Assembly (NCBI RefSeq): GCF_001436505.1 | Contig: NZ_AYYI01000038.1 | Location: 1 to 64,000 of the forward strand | Length of the DNA stretch: 64,000 nt | Direction: 5' to 3' | Origin: Loigolactobacillus rennini DSM 20253 | GTDB lineage: Bacteria; Bacillota; Bacilli; Lactobacillales; Lactobacillaceae | Notes under the pieces: model-generated | Database searches by the model: none | What the model saw: only the letters and a program-made list of their open reading frames with translations | What the model was told of the DNA's origin: nothing | Position numbers and translations under genes: made by a program | Part shown: positions 27,115 to 35,986 of the stretch, in pieces | Numbering within the stretch: position 1 is the stretch's first letter | Layout of the letters: each line of letters begins with the position of its first letter

Positions 27115-27158
27115 CTAAAAAATATCCCAGCAGATTTTGATCTGCTGGGATATTTTAT
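27115..27158. terminator. Bidirectional terminator
   Basis: A perfect 14-bp stem (27121-27134 with 27141-27154) has T-rich flanks on both strands. It separates two convergent small membrane protein genes. Confidence 0.85.
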
Positions 27159-27160
27159 AA

Positions 27161-27382
27161 TTAACGATTCATTTTCAAATTGCGTTTATGCCGTGAATGA
27201 AGATAAAAGCTTAACGCATTCATCAATAACAAGGTGGCCCCTGCCATTACAATCGCACTGATAACAAAAACGATTGGTGAATTAAACGTCAAGATACCAT
27301 ATAAACCCGCAAAAATAAGTAGTAACTGCAATATCATAATACTCAAGCGTATTTGGGGCGGCCTGGGCTGATCAGATTTCAT
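27161..27382 (-). CDS. Hypothetical small membrane protein
   Basis: A 73-aa protein with two predicted transmembrane helices (about residues 12-31 and 35-57) and a basic C-terminal tail rich in Arg, Lys and His. No family recognised. It has AAGGATG before the ATG, a convincing sigma-A promoter at 27423-27450 and a terminator just after the stop, so it is probably a real monocistronic gene. Confidence 0.6.
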   Translation of the reverse strand: MKSDQPRPPQIRLSIMILQLLLIFAGLYGILTFNSPIVFVISAIVMAGATLLLMNALSFYLHSRHKRNLKMNR

Positions 27383-27422
27383 CGTCCTTCATCCTTTTCA
27401 AATTAATCTTCATTTCGCTTAT

Positions 27423-27450
27423 ATTGTACCATATTTTTACCACCCTGCAA
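27423..27450 (-). promoter_or_regulatory. Sigma-A promoter of the 73-aa membrane protein gene
   Basis: TTGCAG, a 16-bp spacer, then TACAAT on the minus strand, about 40 bp before the start codon. It lies between this gene and the end of the pdu operon. Confidence 0.6.
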
Positions 27451-27502
27451 ATTTTAAGTCACTATAATTAATCAGCAACTTAGTTAAACCATTTTAATGT
27501 AA

Positions 27503-28066
27503 TTAGTGAAAGACAGAACGGCTATTTCGGTACAGTACATCTGCTTTACCTTCTAAAGTATTGGCATACCTTGCTGCTGCAAAGAAATAATCTGACAAGC
27601 GATTGATAAAAACCAAAACAGCCTGATTAATCGCAGCTTGCCCTTGTAATGTAACGATGGTCCGTTCTGTCCGCCGTGTGATCGTCCGCGCAACATGTAA
27701 GGCACTAGCAGTTTGTGAGCCACCTGGTAGAATGAATTTTTTAACTGGTGGTACAACTTCTGTATAATGATCAATTTTCTTTTCAAGCCATTGTGTTGCT
27801 TCATTATCAAAAGCAAATGATTTTTCATTTGCTTTTTCTGGCGTTGCTAAGTCAGTTCCAGCATCAAATAACAATTGTTGTATTTCTTCCAATTCAGGTT
27901 TTAATACGGCTGTTTTTTGATTGAGTTGACTAGCGGTATAACCTATCCAAGAATTTAATTCATCCACAGAACCATAAGCATTGACGCGCACATCATCTTT
28001 TGAAACAACTTTTTGACCAATAATCTGCGTTTTTCCTTTATCTCCAGTTTTTGTATATATCCGCAC
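27503..28066 (-). CDS. pduO: PduO-type ATP:cob(I)alamin adenosyltransferase (distal copy)
   Basis: A 187-aa PduO/MMAB-family adenosyltransferase. The N-terminal ATP-binding loop is YTKTGDKGKTQIIG, with SVDELNSWIGY, LPGGSQTASALHVARTITRRTER and INRLSDYFFAAARYAN following. By memory it closely resembles Lactobacillus reuteri PduO. It makes adenosylcobalamin for diol dehydratase. The start is placed at GTG 28066 because AAGGTGG lies 8 nt upstream; an earlier in-frame GTG is inside that site. It is the last gene of the pdu operon, 18 bp after pduV. A second adenosyltransferase lies at 33748-34329. Confidence 0.93.
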   Translation of the reverse strand: MRIYTKTGDKGKTQIIGQKVVSKDDVRVNAYGSVDELNSWIGYTASQLNQKTAVLKPELEEIQQLLFDAGTDLATPEKANEKSFAFDNEATQWLEKKIDHYTEVVPPVKKFILPGGSQTASALHVARTITRRTERTIVTLQGQAAINQAVLVFINRLSDYFFAAARYANTLEGKADVLYRNSRSVFH

Positions 28067-28084
28067 TGAATTAACCACCTTAAT

Positions 28085-28540
28085 TTATTTAGCGACTTCA
28101 CTAATTCCTAAATAATCAATCAATTCTTGAATGCCTTCATTTTTCACCGCTGAAATGGTGAAAATTTTCTTGGCACCGGCAATTTTAAGCTGTTGTTTAG
28201 TCCAATCAATCTGGTGTTGATCTTCGGCTAAATCCGCTTTAGTGACAACACCAATTTTTGGTTTGGGAAACATGCTACCAAAACTAGGCGAAAAAGTTTG
28301 CCGGCGATCACTAACACTTTGCAATAATACAATGATATCAGCTTCAGCTGCCGTCACTGTCAATGCATTATAAAGTTGATGGTGTTCGACAAACTCTCCT
28401 GGCGTATCGATCATATTTTGGTAAAATTCAACGGCTTGTGTTTTACGATAGGCCAATGCTGCACCTTGCAGTCGTTGACACAAAGTTGTTTTGCCGCAAC
28501 TGATTGCCCCCATAAAAATGGGCTTTTTTAGTTCACTCAT
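28085..28540 (-). CDS. pduV: PduV/EutP-family GTPase
   Basis: A 151-aa Ras-like P-loop protein with FMGAISCGKTTLCQRLQ (G1), DTPGEFVEH (G3) and VTKADL (G4). PduV/EutP proteins associate with the outside of microcompartments and are implicated in their movement or distribution; some EutP proteins have acetate kinase activity. The ATG at 28540 is preceded by AAGGAG at a somewhat long spacing; an in-frame GTG at 28561 lies upstream of that site. It lies between pduW and the distal pduO. Confidence 0.85.
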   Translation of the reverse strand: MSELKKPIFMGAISCGKTTLCQRLQGAALAYRKTQAVEFYQNMIDTPGEFVEHHQLYNALTVTAAEADIIVLLQSVSDRRQTFSPSFGSMFPKPKIGVVTKADLAEDQHQIDWTKQQLKIAGAKKIFTISAVKNEGIQELIDYLGISEVAK

Positions 28541-28596
28541 CGCCGATTTGCACTCCTTCACTACACCAATTCACAAAATAAAATTTTAGTATAGCC

Positions 28597-29787
28597 TTAT
28601 AATTTTGCAACACGCATCACGTCACGTGCGATAATAATTTCTTCATCGGTTGGAATGATAAGCACCTTAGCAGTACTATCATCTGTTTCAATAGATAAAG
28701 CATTCACTTTGTTTTTTTCATCATCAATTTTAACGCCTAAGTAGCCTAAGTTTTGACATGCTAATTGCCGAACTAAAGCTGAATGTTCACCAACACCAGC
28801 TGTAAAGACAATGCTATCCACACCATTTAATTCCGCGGCATAAGCACCAATATAGAATTGAATTTGGTGAGCAAAAACTTTTAGCGCTAAGCTGGCTCGT
28901 TGTTGCCGTGAATCTGATTTATCCTGAGCAATTTTTGTTAGATCACGTACATCATTTGAAATACCTGATAAGCCCAATAAGCCAGATTTGTGATTTAGCA
29001 TATCTTTAACTGCTTGGGCTGACATTCCCTTTTGCTGTTCCAAGTACGGAATGACTTGCGGGTCGATATCACCACTACGAGTACCCATAATTAAACCAGA
29101 TAAAGGCGTAAAGCCCATTGAATTAGCAATCGATTTACCATCCTTAATTGCAGTGATACTTGCACCATTGCCAATGTGGCAAGAAATAACACGCTGACTA
29201 GCTTCAGGATACAATTCAGCTGTTTTTAACGCAATGTACTCATGGCTTGGGCCATGAAAACCATAGCGCCGGATTCCCTCTTGATAATATTGATAAGGAA
29301 TACCGTAGTATTGATTGACCGTAGGCATCGTATGATGAAAGGCAGTATCAAAGACTGCTACTTCTTTAGCATGTGGTAAATCAGCAATAAACGCCTTAAT
29401 TCCGATTAAATTAACAGGATTATGCAATGGCGATAAGACACTAAGTTCATCAATCCGCTTTTCAACATCTTCATTAATTAACGTTGCATCACTGTAGTAT
29501 TGGCCGCCATTTGAAATCCGATGGCCAACACCAGCAATTTCATCATAACTGGCAATAATTTTTTTTGAAATCAACGTATCCAAAACTAATTGCACAGCAG
29601 CTTCATGATCAGCGATGGATTGTACAAGTTTTTCCTTTTTTTCCTGATAACGATATTCAAAAACTGCATTATCTTTGCCAATTCGATCAATATTACCTTC
29701 CATAATTACAATTTCTTCTGGCATTTCGTAAAGTTTAAATTTCAAGGATGAACTGCCTGAATTAATTGCCATCACTTTTTTTGACAT
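28597..29787 (-). CDS. pduW: Propionate/acetate kinase
   Basis: A 396-aa ASKHA-fold acetate kinase with the N-terminal MAINSGSSSLKFKLYEMP and the FDTAFHHTMP, GFHGPSHEY and GTRSGDIDP motifs. It takes propionyl phosphate (or acetyl phosphate) to the acid and ATP. Sequence alone does not separate AckA from PduW; its place after the facilitator and before pduV and pduO favours PduW. A terminator immediately upstream means its transcription needs readthrough or an internal promoter. Confidence 0.88.
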   Translation of the reverse strand: MSKKVMAINSGSSSLKFKLYEMPEEIVIMEGNIDRIGKDNAVFEYRYQEKKEKLVQSIADHEAAVQLVLDTLISKKIIASYDEIAGVGHRISNGGQYYSDATLINEDVEKRIDELSVLSPLHNPVNLIGIKAFIADLPHAKEVAVFDTAFHHTMPTVNQYYGIPYQYYQEGIRRYGFHGPSHEYIALKTAELYPEASQRVISCHIGNGASITAIKDGKSIANSMGFTPLSGLIMGTRSGDIDPQVIPYLEQQKGMSAQAVKDMLNHKSGLLGLSGISNDVRDLTKIAQDKSDSRQQRASLALKVFAHQIQFYIGAYAAELNGVDSIVFTAGVGEHSALVRQLACQNLGYLGVKIDDEKNKVNALSIETDDSTAKVLIIPTDEEIIIARDVMRVAKL

Positions 29788-29810
29788 CCAATCACCTCAA
29801 CTAATTTAAG

Positions 29811-29866
29811 AAAAAAGGTACAAGGTCACCGCTTAAAAAATTAAGTCAGTTATTTCCCCTGTACCC
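29811..29866 (-). terminator. Terminator inside the pdu operon (after the facilitator gene)
   Basis: A 9-bp outer stem (29817-29825 with 29857-29865, one G-U pair) and an inner CTTAA/TTAAG stem are followed by six T residues on the minus strand. It ends 24 bp before the pduW start codon, so pduWVO should be less expressed unless it is bypassed. Confidence 0.7.
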
Positions 29867-29877
29867 TTACATTATCA

Positions 29878-30582
29878 TCACTGTAAATTAAATAATAATG
29901 CTGCAATAATTCCGCCAACAATTGGCCCACACATTGGTACCCAAGCATATTCCCAGTGCGCAGCCGTTTTATTGGGCACCGGTAATATGGTATATGCTAA
30001 CCGTGGTCCCCAATCCCGTGCTGGATTTAACGCATAGCCTGTGGTAGATCCAAGACTAATCCCCACAGCAAAAATAACAAATCCAACAATGAATGGTTTC
30101 AATCCAGTGGTAAAATCACCCAAATTAAATGTAATATAAGTAAATGTAAAAGTTGCAATGACTTCACTCACAAAATTATAGATAGGATTATTAATGGCAG
30201 GTTTAGTGGCAAAAATACCAACCATGTTACCTTCTGCTGCATTTTTAGTCGCTTTAAAATGCGGATAGAAATGAACGACAACAATTGCAGCACCTAAAAA
30301 TGCCCCTAACATTTGTGCAATGATAAAACCAACGACTTGGTGCCAAGATATTAATCCTGAAATAGCAGCGCCAATGGTGAAAGCAGGATTTAAATGTCCA
30401 GGTGCGCCAAAAGCAGCAGCAACATAAACACCAAAGGCAACTGCCATACCCCAAGCAAAACCAATGTACAACCAGCCTTGCCCTTTAGCATAAGCCTTAT
30501 TTAAATTAATACTCGCACCGGCACCAGCACCAAGAATAATGAGGATCATTGTCCCAACAAATTCGCCTAGATAAGCGTTCAT
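29878..30582 (-). CDS. pduF: Glycerol/propanediol facilitator (MIP family)
   Basis: A 234-aa aquaglyceroporin with six hydrophobic helices and two pore half-helices, HLNPAFTIG and ALNPARDWG. The Asp following the second NPAR is typical of glycerol facilitators. It mediates uptake of glycerol or 1,2-propanediol. GAGGAGG lies 6 nt before the ATG at 30582; the frame extends upstream without a better start. In enteric pdu loci pduF lies near pocR. Here it is inside the operon between pduQ and pduW. Confidence 0.9.
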   Translation of the reverse strand: MNAYLGEFVGTMILIILGAGAGASINLNKAYAKGQGWLYIGFAWGMAVAFGVYVAAAFGAPGHLNPAFTIGAAISGLISWHQVVGFIIAQMLGAFLGAAIVVVHFYPHFKATKNAAEGNMVGIFATKPAINNPIYNFVSEVIATFTFTYITFNLGDFTTGLKPFIVGFVIFAVGISLGSTTGYALNPARDWGPRLAYTILPVPNKTAAHWEYAWVPMCGPIVGGIIAALLFNLQ

Positions 30583-30706
30583 AAACGTCTCCTCCTCAGT
30601 AACAAGTGTGCCATAAGGTTTTCCCCGCTTTATTGACCACAACGGTAATTTTCTTATGACACACATACTAACTTCATTTCTCGGAGTGAAAATAATTAAC
30701 TTTTAC

Positions 30707-31831
30707 TTAACCGATAACCGCTTGATAAACCTTTGTCAATTGTTCGTCTGTTGGGACAATTGGATTACCCGGGAATGTACCGTCAGCACGAGCAGCTTTA
30801 ACGACTACTTCTGTTTTTGCTTTTGCTTCGGCCGGGTCAACACCAAAAGCACGCAAATTATGCGGACATTTCATCTGGTCCATCATTTTATAAATTGTAT
30901 TTTGCAATCGCTTGATTTCCAAACGCGGGCTTAAATTTCGATTGCCAATTCCAGCTTTAACAGCCGCTTTAACATACTTATCCCGCACTTTATGATCTTG
31001 AGCATTAAATTCAATCACAATTGGTAGCATCATCGCACAAGCTAACCCATGTGGTAAATGGAATTGTGCCCCTAATTGGTGAGCAATTGAATGCGCAATT
31101 CCCAAACCAGCCGTATTGAATGCCATGCCAGCTGCATTTGATGCCTCATGCACAATTTTACGTGCTTCATAGTTATCAGGTTGCTTATAACAAGTCACTA
31201 AATGATTGACGATAATATCTATTGCTTCTTCTGATAACGCTGTCGAAATCACATTAGCACCTGGATCCACAGAAACTAGAGATTCCAAAGCGTGGGTTAA
31301 AACATCTAAACCAGAAAAAGCAGTGACACTAGCAGGCGCACTCATCACCAATTTTGGATCTAATAAGGCGATATCTGGTGTTAAATGGTCCTTAATGATT
31401 GGCGTTTTACTAGCATTTTTTTCATCCGAAACAACTGCCGTATTCGTTACTTCTGAACCTGTCCCACTAGTCGTTGGGATCGCAATAAAACATTTGATTT
31501 CAGTTTGGTTAAGTCGTTCACCAAAGAAACGAATTGCTTTAGCTGTATCAATCGCCGATCCGCCGCCAACAGCAATGACATACTGCGGTTTAATTTGGTT
31601 AAAAATTTTAACGCCTGCCATAATGTTAGTTAATGGTGGATTGGGCTTAACATCTGAAAATACCGTCGTCTGATTGGTGTTATCAATTTGTGTTTGAATG
31701 GACTTCAACCCAGGTGTCCCAGGTAAAAATGGATCACAAACTAATAAAACTGTCGCTTGTTTGATTATTTTTAAAACACTTAAACTATCATCGCCAGAAT
31801 AAATGGTAGTTGGAATTGCTATTTTTTCCAT
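30707..31831 (-). CDS. pduQ: Iron-containing 1-propanol dehydrogenase
   Basis: A 374-aa group III alcohol dehydrogenase. The NAD-binding motif is GGGSAIDTAKAI, and the metal-site histidines lie in AHSIAHQLGAQFHLPHGLACA. It reduces propionaldehyde (or 3-hydroxypropionaldehyde) to the alcohol and regenerates NAD+ inside the microcompartment. One nucleotide separates its start from the pduP stop, and GGAGG lies just inside the end of pduP. Confidence 0.93.
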   Translation of the reverse strand: MEKIAIPTTIYSGDDSLSVLKIIKQATVLLVCDPFLPGTPGLKSIQTQIDNTNQTTVFSDVKPNPPLTNIMAGVKIFNQIKPQYVIAVGGGSAIDTAKAIRFFGERLNQTEIKCFIAIPTTSGTGSEVTNTAVVSDEKNASKTPIIKDHLTPDIALLDPKLVMSAPASVTAFSGLDVLTHALESLVSVDPGANVISTALSEEAIDIIVNHLVTCYKQPDNYEARKIVHEASNAAGMAFNTAGLGIAHSIAHQLGAQFHLPHGLACAMMLPIVIEFNAQDHKVRDKYVKAAVKAGIGNRNLSPRLEIKRLQNTIYKMMDQMKCPHNLRAFGVDPAEAKAKTEVVVKAARADGTFPGNPIVPTDEQLTKVYQAVIG

Positions 31832-31832
31832 T

Positions 31833-33254
31833 TTACTGCCTCCAGCTTCTCAATGAAAATCCTTCTGGTGAATTTAGGCGCCGCCGCCGTGTAAATGTTT
31901 TAGCAGTAGCCGTTCCTTCACCAGTTGGTGTTGCAATGGTTAACGCCGATGCGCCAGTGTGTCCAACACCTGTTCCGGCATAAGTTGGTCCATTAACAAC
32001 AAAAATTGAGGTGTTCATCCGGTGTGCTGCTTGGTTAATGTGTGGCAAATTCTCAGAGTGAATAGAAGCAGTATGATGATTGCCGCCTTCAACAAGAACT
32101 GAAGTCTTCAATAAACTGTCAAAATCTGGGCAAGCAACTACTGGTAGAATTGGCATTAACATTTCAGTTGTAACCAGTGGATGGTCGGCAGCTGCTTCCA
32201 AAATGATTTCTCTAGGTTGACCAGTATAATGAATCCCTGCTGCATCCATAATGTAAGTCGCGTCTTTACCAACAAATTTCCGGCTTGGTGCACCATTATC
32301 CATAATGGTCATATCAACTAATTTTTGAATATCACTTGGGTTAGTGATCAAAAATGCACCTTCATCTTGCATTTTGCGGATCAATTCATCTTTAACAGAT
32401 GCTTCAACTACGACTTCTTTTTCAGCAGTGCAGAGAATATCGTTATCAAAAGCTGCAGAATCAATAATGTTATGTGCTGCTAAATCAATATTAGCTGTTG
32501 AATCTACCATTGCAGGAGGATTACCAGCGCCCGCACCTACAGTCTTTTTGCCACTGGTCATAGCCTGGTGAACGACACCTGGACCACCTGTCACTGACAG
32601 CATGGCAATGTCAGGATGTTTCATCATTTTTTGTACCGATTCGATGGATGGTTTATCCAAAGTAACCACTAAATTGGTTAAACCAGTTTTTTCTTCAACA
32701 AATTGATTTAATTTTTCAATAGTCCAGCGGGTAATATTTTTTGCACCTGGGTGAGCACCAAAGAACAATGTATTGCCACCAGCTAGCATCATAATGGCAT
32801 TAGCAATGACAGTTTCAGAAGGGTTGGTTGATGGTCCAACGGCACCAATCACACCAAATGGTGCGTATTCATACATAATGAGGCCACCATCACCTGTTTC
32901 AGCTTCAGGCTGTAAAATTTCAGGACCAGGTGTGTTATATAACGCATTATTTAGCTTTGCAACTTTAGCATCCACTGTCCCCATACCTGTTTCGGCAACA
33001 ATGTCTTCTGCCATTTTCTTAATGTAAGGCCGAAAGCCTTCTTTAATTGCATCAATAACGTTATTCCGGGTCTCAATTGAGCAGTCCACATAGCGTTCCT
33101 CCGCTGCCTTGGCTGCTGCAATGGCATCATCAATACTTGTGAAAACACCATTTTTGCCTTTAGTTGCTCCGCCAACTTGAGAAGGCGTTGTTGCTGATTC
33201 ATTTTGTAATTCTTCTGCTAAAATCCTTCTAATTTGTTCTTCTAAACTAGCCAT
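31833..33254 (-). CDS. pduP: CoA-acylating propionaldehyde dehydrogenase
   Basis: A 473-aa aldehyde dehydrogenase with the catalytic cysteine in FDNDILCTAEKEVV and the GAGNPPAMVD motif. It converts propionaldehyde, NAD+ and CoA to propionyl-CoA. The N-terminus MASLEEQIRRILAEEL is an amphipathic helix of the encapsulation-peptide type, separated from the enzyme by a Gly/Ser/Thr-rich linker. The ATG at 33254 follows AAAGGAGAC and overlaps the GlcG-domain gene by 8 bp. The frame extends to 33296 without a site. Confidence 0.95.
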   Translation of the reverse strand: MASLEEQIRRILAEELQNESATTPSQVGGATKGKNGVFTSIDDAIAAAKAAEERYVDCSIETRNNVIDAIKEGFRPYIKKMAEDIVAETGMGTVDAKVAKLNNALYNTPGPEILQPEAETGDGGLIMYEYAPFGVIGAVGPSTNPSETVIANAIMMLAGGNTLFFGAHPGAKNITRWTIEKLNQFVEEKTGLTNLVVTLDKPSIESVQKMMKHPDIAMLSVTGGPGVVHQAMTSGKKTVGAGAGNPPAMVDSTANIDLAAHNIIDSAAFDNDILCTAEKEVVVEASVKDELIRKMQDEGAFLITNPSDIQKLVDMTIMDNGAPSRKFVGKDATYIMDAAGIHYTGQPREIILEAAADHPLVTTEMLMPILPVVACPDFDSLLKTSVLVEGGNHHTASIHSENLPHINQAAHRMNTSIFVVNGPTYAGTGVGHTGASALTIATPTGEGTATAKTFTRRRRLNSPEGFSLRSWRQ

Positions 33255-33729
33255 TATCTTTGTCTCCTTTAAAAAATGCGTTGACGGCAGTCTCACAGAT
33301 CAGCTGATCCTGTTCAATTAGGCCACCGCTAATGCCCATTGCTCCGACGATTTTGCCATTCCAAACTAAAGGAATGCCACCAGGAAACGAGACTAGGCGC
33401 CCCGCCAAATTACCACTCATTTCGTAAAGTGGTGCTCCTGGTTGAATGTCTGCACTGATATCTTTAGTTGGTTCTTTCATAGCAATTGCCGACCAAGCTT
33501 TTTTAGGGGCTAAAGTACGTGATACCATGTTGGCATTTGGCATGTGATAAAGCATCCGGACATTGCCTGCTTCATCAGCGACACACATGGTGACACCTAC
33601 TTTTAATTCGTTTGCTTTGGCCTCTGCCACATCGAATACCCGTTGCATGTTTTTTCTAGTGAAAAAACGTTCACTGTTTGTTTCTGCTAAAATTGCCCGT
33701 ACAACGCGACGAATTTCATTGGTATTCAT
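33247..33729 (-). CDS. GlcG/HbpS-domain protein, stand-alone counterpart of the PduO C-terminal domain
   Basis: A 160-aa protein with an N-terminal amphipathic helix (MNTNEIRRVVRAILAE) resembling PduP encapsulation peptides, then a GlcG/HbpS (DUF336) domain: VTMCVADEAGNVRMLYHMP, LAPKKAWSAIAM and PGGIPLVWNGKIVGAMGISGG. In enteric PduO such a domain, heme-binding by report, is fused after the adenosyltransferase domain. Here it directly follows a separate adenosyltransferase gene by 18 bp in the same order. Encapsulation is inferred from the peptide. Confidence 0.85.
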   Translation of the reverse strand: MNTNEIRRVVRAILAETNSERFFTRKNMQRVFDVAEAKANELKVGVTMCVADEAGNVRMLYHMPNANMVSRTLAPKKAWSAIAMKEPTKDISADIQPGAPLYEMSGNLAGRLVSFPGGIPLVWNGKIVGAMGISGGLIEQDQLICETAVNAFFKGDKDNG

Positions 33730-33747
33730 TAATGAATCACTTCATTT

Positions 33748-34329
33748 CTAATTTGATTCGATTGCTTTCATATAGCGTTTAACCACTTCATCAACAATTT
33801 TTTCTTGTTGTGCTTCATGATCTTCAGCACGTGCCAAAATATACATTAAATCTGACAAGCGATTAACGTATTGCTCAATCTCAGGGCGAAATGTAATCGT
33901 GTCACCTAATTGAATCAACCGCCGCTCAGCTCGTCGACATAATGTACGGCAAACATGTAATTGCGCGCCTGCAAGACTTTGACCTGGTAAAATAAAACTA
34001 GTTACTTTAGGCAGTTTCGTCGTATAGTCGTCAATCACGTGTTCCAACAACTGAATGTCCTCTGCCTCAATCCGTTGACTTTTACCATAAAACTTATCTG
34101 TATCTTGCGTCGCAATTTCACCTTGCAAGAAAAACATTTTATATTCAATTTGCTTTAATAACTTTTTATTTTGAGAAAGTTGGCAATATTTTTCAGCAAC
34201 ACTAATCTGTGCATTGCATTCATCAAAAGTGCCATAAGTTTCGACACGTAAATCATCTTTTCTGACACGCGCACCGTCGAAAAGGCTGGTTTTTCCTTTA
34301 TCACCTGTTTTAGTATAAATTGCCATCAT
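33748..34329 (-). CDS. PduO-type ATP:cob(I)alamin adenosyltransferase (central copy)
   Basis: A 193-aa MMAB/PduO-family protein with YTKTGDKGKTSLFDG, YGTFDECNAQISVA, LPGQSLAGAQLHVCRTLCRRAER and VNRLSDLMYILAR motifs. The key Arg and Glu positions of the family are retained. It is clearly diverged from the distal copy at 27503-28066. It lies between pduN and the GlcG-domain gene, the position where fused pduO usually occurs. Two adjacent ATGs are possible starts after TAGGGATG. Confidence 0.88.
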   Translation of the reverse strand: MMAIYTKTGDKGKTSLFDGARVRKDDLRVETYGTFDECNAQISVAEKYCQLSQNKKLLKQIEYKMFFLQGEIATQDTDKFYGKSQRIEAEDIQLLEHVIDDYTTKLPKVTSFILPGQSLAGAQLHVCRTLCRRAERRLIQLGDTITFRPEIEQYVNRLSDLMYILARAEDHEAQQEKIVDEVVKRYMKAIESN

Positions 34330-34340
34330 TTACATCCCTA

Positions 34341-34613
34341 TCATTTATCAAAACGATCAATAATGCCGACAATTGCTGCATCCATGACTTCTTGTTGAGA
34401 GGTGTTTTCATTAAAACTGTGGCGAGCACCAGCGCCCCGCACAATCAAGACGTATTCGCCGATGCCTGCACCGACAGTATCTGCCGCAACTTCTTCACGG
34501 CTCATCGGCTCGCCATTACTATCAACTTGGCGCACAATCATTAATTTACGCCCAACAAGGGAAGTATCTTTTTGTGTCGAAACCACGCTTCCCACTACTT
34601 TTCCCATATACAT
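34341..34613 (-). CDS. pduN: PduN/EutN/CcmL-type pentameric vertex protein
   Basis: A 90-aa EutN/CcmL domain protein (GKVVGSVVSTQKD, KLMIVRQVD, DTVGAGIGEYVLIVRGAGAR). It forms the pentamers that cap microcompartment vertices. It overlaps the end of pduM by 19 bp, consistent with translational coupling. Confidence 0.92.
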   Translation of the reverse strand: MYMGKVVGSVVSTQKDTSLVGRKLMIVRQVDSNGEPMSREEVAADTVGAGIGEYVLIVRGAGARHSFNENTSQQEVMDAAIVGIIDRFDK

Positions 34614-35101
34614 GTACGATTCGACCTTTCTTGGAGAATGAGCCGGCGTCTAACGATCTCATCACGCCCCAACATTGTAATTTTCTGTGCATGTGTTTTT
34701 AAGATAATGCTTTCAGGTGGTAAGAGTACTAAGTCCTGACGCGTTATCTGCAATTTTTCAAAAGCAATGATTGACCGTTGCTGCCGGTCTTTAAAAGTAA
34801 TCGGCCAAGTCGTCAAAAGCGGTAGCGGCACAAAATCAAGCTGTTTAAAACTAAGCACTAAAGTCAAATTCACCTGATAGTCTAAACCAGTTAGCAACCA
34901 CTTCACCCAAGCATTTCTGGTATCCAAACGGTAAAGATCACGAATCAACGCAATCGTAACGTTTTGTACCGTTACATTTGCATAATGATAATAGACTAGC
35001 GCTTTAGGTGCTGCTTGATCTGAGCGGTAGAAAAAATCAATTTTTTGCTGCCGACGCTTTTTCAAGCGCGTTAAAACTTGGCGCACAATTTCGTCATCCA
35101 T
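34595..35101 (-). CDS. pduM: PduM-like microcompartment protein
   Basis: A 168-aa protein of the PduM family (MDDEIVRQVLTRLKKRRQQK at the N-terminus; LLPPESIILKTHAQKI near the C-terminus). PduM is required for proper microcompartment assembly but has no known enzymatic activity. The N-terminal amphipathic helix could be a targeting peptide. GAGGTG precedes the ATG; a GTG three codons upstream overlaps that site. It sits between eutJ and pduN. Confidence 0.8.
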   Translation of the reverse strand: MDDEIVRQVLTRLKKRRQQKIDFFYRSDQAAPKALVYYHYANVTVQNVTIALIRDLYRLDTRNAWVKWLLTGLDYQVNLTLVLSFKQLDFVPLPLLTTWPITFKDRQQRSIIAFEKLQITRQDLVLLPPESIILKTHAQKITMLGRDEIVRRRLILQERSNRTCIWEK

Positions 35102-35112
35102 GAGCAACACCT

Positions 35113-35961
35113 CTACTTGTCATACATTGCAATACCTAATGGTGTAACAAACTGAGGAAAAATAGGCCGTTGTACTTCGCACCCTAAGGTATGGCTAAAC
35201 GCTGAGACAAATTCTTTAAAATTAGATGCACCGCCAACAATGACAACAGGTTTTGCTGATTGAGTAGTCATTACGTTTTTAGTGATCGTGGCCATTTTTT
35301 CAATAACCGGTCGAATAATCGGGAAATTAGCGCTATCCTGCTTTGGATCACGCTTTAGTGCTTCAGCTTTATCCACAGTTGTGTGGTGATAACCTGCTAG
35401 CACTAACGTCATGTGCGATCCACCTGTAGGTTCGTCAACAACTTTGACTAAGCGGTGCTGCCGGAAAATGCTAATGCCAGTGGTCCCGCCACCAACATCA
35501 ACAACCGTACCCGTTTGCAAATGCAAGAATTTTGCTGCTGCAGTCGGTTCATCGACAATTTTCTCAACTTCCATTTCAGCAGCTTCAATCACATTTGCCA
35601 CCACTTTAGCGCTATTTTCCCCAGTACCCGGGGGAATGGCCCCGCAAGCACTGGTCAACGTACGGTTTAAAACAGTTTCAGCCTGCATTTTTAACCGTTT
35701 TAAAACCTGAACTGCTCCCATGTAATCTTCAACCATGCCATCACGAACAACTTTGGCGTATTCAAATGCACCATATAACGGGTGATCCTGTTCATCTAAA
35801 ATTGTTAAGACAATCGAAGAAGTCCCCAAATCAACACCGACTTTTAGTTTTTCATTTGGTTTAAGTTTACGTGCTGGTTTCTGGCCGTTAACCAGTGGGG
35901 CAAACTGTTGCAAAATTTGATCCGTCTTAGCTAATGTCCACGATCGCGCTGTTTGTTTCAT
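35113..35961 (-). CDS. eutJ: EutJ-family actin/Hsp70-like chaperone
   Basis: A 282-aa ASKHA ATPase-fold protein with LKVGVDLGTSSIVLTILD, VVDVGGGTTGISI and VVIVGGASNFKEF. EutJ homologues are proposed to act as chaperones for microcompartment enzymes. They are common in Lactobacillus-type pdu operons but absent from enteric pdu. AAGAGGTG lies 7 nt before the ATG at 35961. Confidence 0.85.
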   Translation of the reverse strand: MKQTARSWTLAKTDQILQQFAPLVNGQKPARKLKPNEKLKVGVDLGTSSIVLTILDEQDHPLYGAFEYAKVVRDGMVEDYMGAVQVLKRLKMQAETVLNRTLTSACGAIPPGTGENSAKVVANVIEAAEMEVEKIVDEPTAAAKFLHLQTGTVVDVGGGTTGISIFRQHRLVKVVDEPTGGSHMTLVLAGYHHTTVDKAEALKRDPKQDSANFPIIRPVIEKMATITKNVMTTQSAKPVVIVGGASNFKEFVSAFSHTLGCEVQRPIFPQFVTPLGIAMYDK

Positions 35962-35986
35962 TCGAATACACCTCTTCACTTAATTC

